A stretch of DNA of 64,000 nucleotides from Mactromeris polynyma (lineage: Eukaryota; Mollusca; Bivalvia; Venerida; Mactridae), in NCBI GenBank assembly GCA_032209605.1, contig JASFXZ010000037.1, positions 2,170,001-2,234,000 of the forward strand, read 5' to 3'. A model generated the notes under the pieces. It had not been told where the DNA came from. It saw nothing but the letters and a program-made list of their open reading frames with translations, and made no database searches. This document shows, piece after piece, positions 13,401 through 22,456 of the stretch (positions are counted from its first letter, which is position 1; each line of letters opens with the position of its first letter). A program made the translations under genes and the position numbers.

Positions 13401-16400
13401 CTTTGTAATAATATTCGTGCACAAAAAACACTTTAATCGTTATGTATTAACACAAAAGATTTTGTATCAAGAACTGTCTCGTCATCTTGTTTACTTATTG
13501 CTTCTCGCATTATTAACTCGCTTCGTTATCTGATGTATAAGTTTGAATTATGACATATATTTACACCATAATGTACTAGTATGATGTTTTACAATGTAAT
13601 GGTTAGTGGTTTAATGAAATGGTACGGTACCCACGGACGGGACCGAGTCAACCACAACTAACGCAATTAGTTACATTACGTGTGACTTATATAAATTATT
13701 TCAAGCAATTAGGTTCAGATAGGTTCAGAGAGAACATATATAGCTACAATTGTTATTAAAATATCAAACTGCTTATCTCAAAATCAATTAACACGTGTTT
13801 ATATTAGCGTTTTTATCATTAGTTAACTAAGTGTTGATGTCAAATGCACTGAGAAAACGACGGACGAACAAACATTTCATAATTAATATTTAATAGCTGC
13901 ACCCCTCAGACTAGTATCATATTGAATCCTATAAAACCAATTCGATAAGTCTTTCATAATCGATTTATCCATTATATTGGTTATCGGGTGAGAAGGTTGT
14001 TTAAATCATGTGATATCATTTTAACTCGCTGTAAATAGGTTGTATACAACACCACTATAAGACCAAAGTCACACTGAGCCGAATTTTGAGTCGTATGAAT
14101 TCGTACGGCTTTTGCACTGCGTTCGTAGTGATTCGTACATATTCCTACTGGGTTCGTGTGACATTCGTATTAGAATCGAGATAGTTCGCATTGATTTAGC
14201 TTGATATTTGTTTTGAAATCGTAATGCGTCCTTGATATAATCGTAACGGTTCGTGGAGGTTCTTACCGCTGTCGTAATTCATTCGGGTAATAAAAATAAT
14301 CTATGATTTTTAAAAAAAACATCGTGCCATTTCGTAACGCATTCGTCTTAGTGTGACTGGGGCTTCATCGATATTTAGGTAAACACGATAATGAAAGAAC
14401 TAGCGAATTTGATTTATTACACTCATAAAAAGCTCCGATCTTTCACATCTATTTAATAACAATATTCAAGACCAACAAAGTTGTGTGTACTTTTCCGACT
14501 TCAAGGTTATGGTCATGGTATTAGATCAAACAGCGAACCATGATTGTGTTATTGACCGTATATCATACCTCAATAAACATGTAGGTTGTAATAATAAGCG
14601 AATGTTTTATTTTTATTCTTCAAAGAGACGTTAATATAACTTATATATAGTAGACACACTTGAAAAGAATTTAGTTGCTTAATGTTTAAGCTTTTTGATT
14701 TACGAATTATAATGTTATTTTAACGGTTGCACATATAGATAAGGGAGCAAAGAACACTCGGCAAAATACTGTTTCGTTGAGCTATTGTATGATTTTGTAA
14801 ACATATTGCATTTTGTCAATGAAATAAATATGTAGTACAAACTTTCACTGCAAGTTTTAAGTCATTCATCTGAAATAAAACACGTTCCAATTTTAAAATT
14901 TTAAATATCTTTTGAACTTTAACGACAACATATGGTCGCATTTTATACTCCTGTGACAGAAGTCTTTAATCAAAGGACTAACACAACTCTAATCACGTGT
15001 GATTATAAAATTGAGTGTCTTTACCCAGCATTTTTGATTTATGTTTTTACTAATCGTCGCCATTATCTAACGGCATTTTGTCTCTTTGCACGAGTGATTC
15101 CCCTTCTAGCCATTTGATAATCAAGAGGACGCGATAATCGATTGTGAAAAAGCAAAATCGATATAGTCGTCAACCTCAGCAATAAACTATCCTACTTTCG
15201 ATAATAATCGATGATCGTTTAAAAAAAGTATTTATTGTTGGTATAGTTGGTATTCAGTTGCAAATTTCATCATCAGAGTATATCTTTATTGTTCAAGTAT
15301 ATTTACCATGTGTGAATCACAGTTATGATGTATATGCGGAATATATTGACAAATTGTATGACCTATATTTTACTTACAGGGATAAAGGTACTACTATTTG
15401 CATGGTTGATTTCAATGCAAATGTTGTAAAAGCTAGTATGCAAACTCGAGATAGACAATCTATGCAATTTTTACTTGATTGTATGATGTGTCCTATCAGT
15501 TTATTAAACTATTGTTATGGAGCAACTGATACTTATGTACCATATGATAATGCTTACACGTCAACATATGATAATGCTTACACGTCAACATATGATAATG
15601 CTTACACGTCAACATATGATAATGCTTACACGTCAACATATGATAATGCTTACACGTCAACATATGATAATGCTTACACGTCAACATATGATAATGCTTA
15701 CACGTCAACATATGATAATGCTTACACGTCAACATATGATAATGCTTACACGTCAACATATGATAATGCTTACACGTCAACATATGATAATGCTTACACG
15801 TCAACATATGATAATGCTTACACGTCAACACTTGATTATATTGTAATGCCTGTTGAAATTACTGATTTGATTACTTATTGTGAAGTTGCTGATGATCATT
15901 GTATAAATGTATCTAGACATCGGCCGATATTATGTTGTCTTAATGTATGTATTGACTCGATGAATGATAGAGATAATTGTGTATCTAGCAATGTGATTAA
16001 TTGGAAAAGGGCTTGCAGGCATGAGTATGACAATTACTGTACCCGATTACTAAACGATACGAAATTAAACAATATATGTGGTGCGAATATGGATATTAGT
16101 GGCATTGATGATGCGTATCGGACTGTAACGGACAGCTTGGTCAGTAATGCTAGAGCGGCGTTTCCCGTTAAGCGGATTAGACCCCATCTTAAGCCGTACT
16201 GGTGTGAAGAGCTTGATATTCTACACAGTGCGATGAATATGTCACGTGAAGCCTGGTGTCGTGCGGGGAGGCCCAGGGGTCATAAGGCGAGGGAGTATAC
16301 ACTGTATAAAGGTGATAAGGCTGAGTTTAGAGCTGTTCATAGACGTTGTGTAGAAAATTGTTTAACAAGGTTGGACCGGGACTTGGAAGACGCTGCTTTT

Positions 16401-19400
16401 AACGATTGTGCCAAATTCTGGAAGCTACTTAACATGTATTATTTGTTTGTCTGTTTTAGATGTTCAATCCTGTCTGCCTTCTACGCCGGTGCCAGATACG
16501 AATACAGCGGTCGCATTGGCTGTTGGAATAGCGTTGGGCGCCATGATTGTTGTTGTTGTAGCTTTGTCTCGTAAACGTAAATGTAAAAGTGTGATGGGTG
16601 CTGGAATAAACTTTGATGGAACGGTTTATAGAAGTAGGGAAGACTTGACGGAGCAGTGGGCGAAGTATTTTCAAGACTTATATAATTGCTCAGTCAATAC
16701 GAACTTTGATAATAAATTTGCGCAGCATGTAAAGTCAGTTGTTACGGAAACATTTGAGCAGATAAGCTTAGGTACTGATGTGACTATGCTACCGGACTTT
16801 GTTGAACGTTCTTTTCGTACTTTGGCTAGGGGCAAGGCTAGTGGTGTCGATGGGGTTTGTCATGAACTCTTAATTTTTGCATCGCCTGTTATATCGCCAA
16901 TATTAGCCAATTTGTTCACGAGCATGTTGCGACGCGGATATATTCCTCTGGATACGAAACGAGGTGAAATCATTACTCTGTACAAGGGCGGGAAGAAGAG
17001 GAAGGATAATCCTAATAACTACAGGGCGATAACTCTATCGTCTGTCATCCTCAAACTATATGAAACTGTTTTACTGGACCGATGTCAAGACGGCATAATT
17101 GAATCATTAAGTAAACAGCAATGAGGATTTCAAAAACAGTTGGGGTGCAACATGATGTCGTTTATTTTGCGAGAGACTCTTCACTATGCTTGTGAGCAGT
17201 TGTCAAAAGTATTCGTCTGTTGCCTAGACGGAAAACAAGCATTTGCTCATGTATGGCATGACGGACTTTGTTATAAGCTTATCGAACTTGATGTTGACGC
17301 CACAATGTTATTTTTTTTATCAAGAACATGTATAGTGACGCTACGTGTCATGTTAAGTTTAACGGACTCTGTTCAGCGGACTTCCCGGTTATGCAAGGGA
17401 CAAAGCAAGGAGGAAAGAGCTCACCCTTGATGTATCTGACATTCATTGACGGGTTAAAAAAAACTTGAGGCAAGCGGCGAAGGTGTGTGCTTATACGGCG
17501 TGGATGTTTCATCTCCGACTTTTGCTAACGACATGCTACTTCTATCTTTCTCAAAGTTTGGAATGGACCGCATGCTAGACATTTGTTTTAGATACTCATG
17601 CAAGTGGCGATATTTTTACAATGTTAGTAAATGTGCCGTATTTGTATTCAATGAACGATATAAACCGTCCGACGATAGAGTGTTCCGTATTGGCAATGAA
17701 GTAGTGCACGAATCTGACGCTCAAGTCCATCTGGGTATCATTTGTGACGTAAACTTATCGACAAAGAGCCAAATGCACGACGCCAGCGTCAAATTACGAG
17801 GAACTTACTTAAATATTGTCAAAAATGGCTTGCAAGCTAAATCATTGAATCCATTGGTGCTTCGGACAATCTATCATTCTGAGGTAATACCAAAGACATT
17901 ACATGAATGCGAAACCTGGAATTCATGTGCAGACTCGGATATGATCGTTCTTGAACGGGCTCAACGGTTTTGTCTCAAACACATGCAGAGATATGAAAGA
18001 CTTAATGTATTTTAACCATAAATATATCACCGATCGAGGTAGAGATTGACTACCGCAAACTTCTTATGTTTGGCAAATTTTGTAGATTACCATGTATTCA
18101 TTTAGCCAAGAAGGTGTTTGTAAATAGACTGACACGATTGATGAATCTGGACAAGCAGTCACGAGGTTTATACCTGACGCCTATCGGCTTCTACAAAAAT
18201 ACAACACTTTGTTTGTTTTCCAAGACTACACAGATACGGGACGTTTTCCATCAAAGGTTGCCTGGAAGAACTTATTAAAGAGTCATTTACACAACGCTTA
18301 GAAATGTAGAGCCATTACGGAATTGGAGTCTTGCCTAGATAACTTCAAATGTTCGAACAACTTATCAATCAACCAGTTAATAACAATGTGGCATCATGTA
18401 AAACACACCCCAAATACATGTGCTGTGTATGCAACTGTGCTAAACAACATAGGGTTATTGGTATCAAATCAATATCCAAGGACATGTAAGCAATGTAGCA
18501 TGTCGTCGGACAATTTTGTAGAACACAAGATCTTCTTCTGTTCTTCGTGAGAGAGTGCCCGACGGAAATTATGGGACATTATTATAGATGTAGGCGGCTA
18601 TGATTTTATTCTCGGACTTGATGAAGTCCACCATCTGTACCCAGTGTGCTAGATTACTGGGTCTTGCAACGCAGTGTTATGACGGACAACCTTATTCGTG
18701 GGAGTTAACATGTGCTCTAGCGTGCCTAGCTTGCCCCTTAGTCCAACTTCTGTCAATGTGTAATATTGATGCAGGTTTATTTTATATACGTCTTTTAACT
18801 TATGTTGCTGTATAATCAGTGTGCTGGTAGTTTCATTATTGTCATTATGTATGGTGCAATACCGATCACGTAGTAAATAATTTGTATAATATTATGCAAA
18901 TATGTTACATTGTTGCCTACGTGTGTGTCCACGCTTGTTTATTATTATATTATTTAATAATGATAATAATAATATATTTATATATATGTATATGAATAAT
19001 CAATAGGTTATTAATTAATGATAATTATTCGCCGGTTAAAATGCATATATTTTCATATTTAATTCATTAAGCCTAGTCTGTTCTATTTATCTTGTATTTC
19101 GTTTCGACAAGATTAAATCTCACAACAGATGTAGAGGGCAATTATTTTTGCATTATTGCAGCTTAATTTTCACTGAATATAATTCAATCAGTGAAGTATC
19201 ATTGTGTTCACATTATGTCCTGTTTTGATACATTTGTTTCAGGAGGTGTACTGTCATAAATATGTTTTGTATGTTGTTGTTGTTTTTGCTATACATGTTT
19301 GTTGTAAATAAATTATAATCTTCAATCATGGAGGAAAATAAAGTATCTAAAAACGTAACATGTGTGTTTATTTATATATCGGTTGCGCCAGACACTCTGG

Positions 19401-21460
19401 TATGTAGCAATACGTACTGTAGCATGGCGAGGGTTGGTGGGTTCGAGTCCCCTTCCCGGCGCTAAATAGTGCCATGCCGTTTTACATCGTGATATGTCGT
19501 TGTTGTTATGTATTGTACACAGACAAATAATGTTTCAATTTAACACAATTCATAAGTTTTAGTTTATTTTTTGATATATTATTTTCAACACTGCTCATTA
19601 AGAATGTGGTTTTTTTTCATTGTGAAGCATGATTTCGTTTCCAATATAAATTCCCCTTGGCACCTGTATCTGGGATAAGTGATAATTATATGGCCCGGTG
19701 ATAAATTATAAATTACGTACACCCTCGGTCGATATCACTTTTCGCGGGTCAATAAATCACCATATCGACCTCACTAAAAGGCAATAACTGTAAAATATTC
19801 TTTGATACGTTTATAACTACCGCAATATATACACTAATCTTGGTATATATAACTTGTGGTTTTGGAGGATTATTATATGGATGTTTTCTCGGGGTATTCT
19901 CGGGTATAAGGGGAGCGTACAGATTTTCCCTGAGTCATCTGTTGTACCAAAACAAAAAACTGCAGTCGTTAGTCGGCAATTTATTTACTTTCGTTTTATC
20001 ATAAAGTGTTTTTTTACTTCAGTATCATATAAATAGTTTGTGGGGAATAATATTATGTTTTAAGTGTTTTATATTACATTGTTTAATCATAAGTGTGAAA
20101 TTCTTGTATTTCTTTCTTTCTTTTTTAAAAAATATGGAACGCTTCACGAATTTGCGTGTATTCTTGTATTTCTACCTGAATCATTTCACTTAATAGTAGT
20201 AGATTAGAGTACTGAAATACGCACCGCGTTATGAAGATATGTGTCAAAATGCATGAAGAAAGACGATCGATTTTTTTATCACATTTTCGTTGATCTTGAA
20301 ATTGGAAAAAAAAGTCAGTTTTGATTATAATGAAATTAAATAGTATTTTCTTTCGTGAGAAGAGAAACCTTACTTTGCCCAGTGCTGTACTTTAGTGTAT
20401 TGGTACAATCTGCGCATACAGTGTCTTTGACTATTAACAAAATAAACATAAATACGAGATGGCCATTATAAGAAATTATTGAGATTATGAATTTAATTTT
20501 TAAATACGCTTTCTTTGTCGGGAAATATAAATCCCTATTTTATGTTTTTGTAATGATGAACACTAATATGCTGACCGCCTCATTGATGTTTATTCTTATC
20601 GAAAAACATTGTTGGAATTTGACAGCGGTTGTCTTTTAAACACAAAATGAATAAAGCAATTGGTTATATTGTGATACTGATTTAAAACAAACAAGCGAAA
20701 TTGAAACAAAACTATTGTATAACATAAATGGTTCTTTACGAATACATGCAAGTATTGAATCAAAACTGTTTGCCTCTTTAGAAATGTATAATCAGTATTA
20801 AATTCAGTATTAAAACTACCGTAATACAATGCTAGAAAAACAATACGCTTCAAGATTGATAAATAATAAACATGAAGCTTTTTTATGAATTCTGTAAGAT
20901 GTTTCCTAACAAATTGTTATGTACCGTTTTGGTTGATTATAAAAAAACCGAATTTAAGAGGGGCAAAAGGGAGAGAGCATGAAAATAGAGAGAGAGAGAT
21001 AGAGGTGGAGAGGGGATGGAGAGAGGGTGGAGAGGGGGTGGAGAGGGATGAGAACATGATTAGGGGGAGGAGCAGGTATGGATTGAAATGGAATAACAGT
21101 AAAAAGTCAAATGATTCCGGTGAGATAAATACGAAATTAAAGCGGAGATAAGTTATGCCAGATTATTAGATATATTCAGGTATACTTACAATTCCATTCT
21201 TCTTGACCTTGCAATGCCACGGATTCTGAACGCAATACCTGGTCCTCCACATTACACAGAACTGACACACATGAAATGCGGTAGAATAAGCCAATGTATA
21301 ACGTCTCCACTGTATAATACAACGTGTAGTTTATCCTGTCGGAAGCTTCACTATGGCGTCCAAGCCACAACGGAAGCACACATGCGACAAACAACAAAGC
21401 AAGTCCTATAGATGACAACCAGAATGCGGATCTTGTAATACAACCCATCGTGGAATACAC
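9691..21460 (-). CDS. Claudin/PMP22-like four-TM protein, gene A (3 exons)
   Basis: Inferred join on the minus strand: 21460-21190, 11778-11623, 10415-9691, giving about 383 residues. Exon 1 has TM1 (residues about 11-31), then W32, GLFY (57-60) and Cys64/Cys69. This matches the W-GLW-C-C signature of the first loop of claudin superfamily proteins, with Phe replacing Trp. An N-glycosylation site (NYT) lies in that loop. Exon 2 gives TM2 and the start of TM3; exon 3 completes TM3, then has FPWA, TM4 and a tail of about 180 residues rich in Ser, Tyr and Arg. Both junctions are phase 1 and use GT/AG. The same structure in genes B and C supports the model. A junction or adhesion-type membrane role follows from the family only. 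Vertebrate claudins have much shorter tails, so a gamma-subunit-like or invertebrate-specific member is equally possible. Confidence 0.8.
10416..11622 (-). other. Gene A intron 2
   Basis: This intron of 1207 bases lies between donor CAG|GTAAAA and acceptor TTTCAG. It contains a copy of a dispersed repeat of about 310 bp at 10556-10872. The open frame at 11235-11513 has no recognisable coding features. Confidence 0.7.
10556..10872 (+). repeat. Dispersed repeat family DR-B, copy 1 (about 310 bp)
   Basis: It shares long stretches with 54990-55310 and, for its 3' part, with 36433-36565. Shared landmarks are ACATGGTTTTGCTATTTGCA, CAGTGTTGTGT.AACCAATCAAA, TTACCGAAATCCA.TGAATTT, GTGACCAGCAATCGTAA, ATCTCGGCAT and TTGCACAACAAA. 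The internal ACCGAAATCCACTGAATTTCGGT-type segment is nearly self-complementary. No coding capacity or terminal repeats were seen, so the class is unknown. Confidence 0.75.
11623..11778 (-). CDS. Gene A exon 2: TM2 and first part of TM3
   Basis: 156 bases: two bases to complete the exon 1 codon, 51 codons, and one base carried on. The acceptor is TATGTTTCAG|TG and the donor ATATCAG|GTAAAA. It encodes NLVAVPVLVTISLFF (TM2), then LEAIRCGFMYGSHRIRR as a basic cytoplasmic loop, then LALCAFILLIS (TM3 start). Length and phases are identical to gene B exon 2. Confidence 0.82.
12541..12925. repeat. 32-bp minisatellite, 12 copies
   Basis: The unit is CGTATTACACGAAATGTGTG followed by TTTGTATAGTGA. Twelve copies are close to identical; the visible variants are two ATAC for ATAG changes and one TTACGTG for TTACACG. 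The high identity points to recent expansion. Confidence 0.93.
14060..14364. mobile_element. MITE-like element with CAGTCACACT-type inverted ends
   Basis: The left end reads GACCAAAGTCACACTGAGCC. The right end, reverse-complemented, reads AGCCCCAGTCACACTAAGAC. This gives imperfect terminal inverted repeats of roughly 25 bases around about 250 bases of non-coding DNA rich in TTCGTA/TTCGTG. There is no transposase, consistent with a non-autonomous DNA transposon. I could not settle a target-site duplication. Confidence 0.55.
15240..16431 (+). pseudogene. LINE endonuclease (EEP-type) domain, truncated and repeat-expanded
   Basis: The frame opens at the truncation point and runs IFIVQVYLPC, then MVDFNANV (the GDFN-type catalytic strand), then LDYIVMP and SRHRPILC (the SDHxP-type motif, Asp replaced by Arg). 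These are the C-terminal landmarks of LINE apurinic-type endonucleases. Between the DFN and LDYI motifs sit twelve perfect in-frame copies of the 8-residue unit YDNAYTST. After the endonuclease comes the usual linker up to KFWKLLN at 16431. The frame then enters an insertion and stops at 16574. Confidence 0.8.
15543..15830 (+). repeat. 24-bp perfect tandem repeat, 12 copies, inside LINE endonuclease
   Basis: The array is 288 bases, exactly 12 x 24, of TATGATAATGCTTACACGTC plus AACA. Every copy I read is identical. The period is a multiple of three, so the endonuclease frame is preserved, adding 96 residues to what was probably one 8-residue segment. Confidence 0.95.
16432..16570 (+). other. 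Exon-like insertion encoding a transmembrane segment within the LINE
   Basis: The LINE linker is interrupted after KFWKLLN and seems to resume at about 16570 with CKSVMGAGINFDG. The inserted bases include a pyrimidine-rich run ending TGTCTGTTTTAG at 16459, a good 3' splice-site match. After it an open frame reads DVQSCLPSTPVPDTNT, AVALAVGIALGAMIVVVVAL and then RKRK, the pattern of an extracellular stalk, a single membrane helix and a basic stop-transfer. Its length shifts the LINE frame by +1. Whether the basic run belongs to the insertion or to the LINE cannot be decided here. Confidence 0.45.
16570..18030 (+). pseudogene. LINE reverse transcriptase, multiply frameshifted
   Basis: In order: GKASGVDGVCHELL, ANLFTSMLRRGYIP, NNYRAITLSSVILKLYE, a TGA at 17122-17124, GFQKQLGCNMMSF, CCLDGKQAF, then a frame change near 17311-17320. 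After that the alternative frame reads HVKFNGLCSADFPVMQGTKQ and PLMYLTFIDG. A further frame change follows near the A-run at 17456-17466. Next are SPTFANDMLLLS and the thumb, ending ERAQRFCLKHMQR at about 17985. The active-site Y/FxDD box is FAND, so the first catalytic Asp is lost. These are the RT motifs in canonical order. Confidence 0.82.
18066..18830 (+). pseudogene. LINE ORF2 C-terminal fragments with zinc-knuckle motif
   Basis: Broken frames at 18066-18278, 18323-18550 and 18600-18815 continue the LINE. The middle one contains CKQCSMSSDNFVEHKIFFC, the CxxC...H...C arrangement usual at the end of LINE ORF2. The breaks between them are simple frame changes or stops. No further coding sequence is seen after 18815. 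Confidence 0.65.
19385..19463 (+). repeat. Degenerate tRNA-like sequence
   Basis: GCGCC at the start can pair with GGCGC at the end, and a B-box-like GGTTCGAGTCC is present. The D and anticodon arms do not fold well. It is more likely a decayed SINE head or tRNA pseudogene than a working tRNA. Confidence 0.25.
20953..21075 (+). repeat. Homopurine GA/GGA-rich low-complexity tract
   Basis: The plus strand is almost all A and G, with GAGAGAGAGA and repeated GGTGGAGAGGG units. It could adopt triplex-like structure. It lies about 115 bases from the donor site of gene A exon 1. No coding role is supported. Confidence 0.7.
21190..21460 (-). CDS. Gene A exon 1: TM1 and first extracellular loop
   Basis: Ninety codons plus one base from ATG at 21460. 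A second Met four codons later (21448) aligns better with the gene B start, so the true start could be either. The donor is AATT|GTAAGTAT, the same sequence and phase as gene B. Tryptophan 32, GLFY at 57-60 and cysteines at 64 and 69 form the claudin-type loop signature. Confidence 0.8.
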
Positions 21461-22176
21461 GTAAATGAAATAAGCAGCTAGTTATTTAGTTCTTTTTTTT
21501 AAATATTTTTATTTATTAATTTGGATAACATACAAATATCCATCATAATACAATTATTTTTCAAAGTTTCACGAAATGTTAGAACGAAAAACAACACACA
21601 AATGTTTGGGATATTCTAAGCGAGATGGAAGGCGTTCCCAAAGCAAAGTTCTTACGAAAATGGTGCATACTCCTTTTTAAGCTGTGTCACCCTTTGTTGA
21701 ATAACGTAGATGATTATACACTTAGTACACTGAATCACCGAGGATTGTCGAGTTAACTACCAAAGCCACTAACAATCTAATATTTTAAAGTATAGTTATT
21801 TGCTACGCTCAATTTGACCAATGGGGGGATTCAGTGCGGTGGAACTGCCCCAAAAACTCGGGCAGTGTATTGGTAACAACTTCGGGGGCTACAAGTATAA
21901 ACAATAATAAAGTCTTGCTTCTTATAACCATATTCATTATAATAATTAGATTTATATAGGGACGCATTAAATGTGAATGCTACGATTGACGGACGACATG
22001 CAGACAACAGAAAACTGGTTTTCTTTATTAAACATGCAAATTGGTTTAAAATCTAAAGTATTTTCATTTTTAAATATTTCGTTTTTGGTCACAATTGTCT
22101 AAATAGTCACTCTATTTTATGAGATTTAATAAATCCGGCTCCCAAACATCACCTAACAGTTTTATTCATCCTGTGG
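21461..22176. other. Upstream region of gene A
   Basis: No coding frame or repeat was recognised. It should contain the 5'UTR and promoter of gene A, but I could not identify a TATA or initiator element with confidence. Confidence 0.4.
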
Positions 22177-22456
22177 CAAACACCAGCCGCGGCCGTGGTC
22201 AGGTGGTTAGTGCTCTGGGCTTGTAACCCGGCGATCCGGGTTCGATTCCCAGTCGCGGCAGGTCATACCCTTCCATGAAAATTTGACAAAAATGTCGATT
22301 TTCCTCCACATGTGGAGAAGTTGCCGGCTCCTTGTGGAAGGGTAAGTTAGTACTGGTAAGAATTCAGTCCAGGAACAACTGGTTAGGTGAACCGGCCGCC
22401 GTATATAACTGAAATATCGTTGAGAAACGGCGTTAAACCCGATGAAACAAACACCA
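22177..22456 (+). mobile_element. tRNA-derived SINE with 9-bp target-site duplication
   Basis: The head at 22186-22260 folds like a tRNA: acceptor GCCGCGG/TCGCGGC, anticodon arm CTGGG-CTTGTAA-CCCGG with anticodon TGT (Thr-like), and T-arm TTCGATT. The body ends GGCGTTAAACCC, matching the 3' tail of the copy at 58963-59246. Direct repeats CAAACACCA at 22177-22185 and 22448-22456 flank it, marking a recent insertion by target-primed reverse transcription. The tail motif is the kind seen in bivalve SINEs, from memory. Confidence 0.85.

Larger units (their letters stand above)
15235..18830 (+). mobile_element. Decayed LINE with endonuclease and reverse transcriptase remnants
   Basis: A plus-strand non-LTR retrotransposon in the intron of gene A, opposite to the gene. 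In order it has a partial endonuclease domain, an exon-like insertion, the RT fingers and palm, the thumb and a terminal CxxC...H...C knuckle. The 5' end is truncated inside the endonuclease. At least three frame changes, one in-frame stop and a mutated RT active site make it non-functional. The 3' limit is uncertain: AT-rich sequence continues to about 19340, where AATAAA occurs, and may be its 3'UTR. Confidence 0.85.
11779..21189 (-). other. Gene A intron 1 (9.4 kb, repeat-filled)
   Basis: Bounded by a GTAAGT donor after 21190 and a TTTCAG acceptor before 11778. It holds a 32-bp array, a MITE-like element, a decayed LINE, a tRNA-like fragment and a homopurine tract. The stretches 11779-12540, 12926-14059, 14365-15234 and 18900-20950 show nothing else I can support. 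The small open frames at 12862-13381, 14932-15117, 19854-20036 and 20596-20853 are treated as chance. Confidence 0.7.

Noticed and set aside
22186..22260. Functional tRNA-Thr gene
   Set aside because: It has a SINE body, a 3' tail and target-site duplication, and the T-stem has a mismatch. It is a SINE head.
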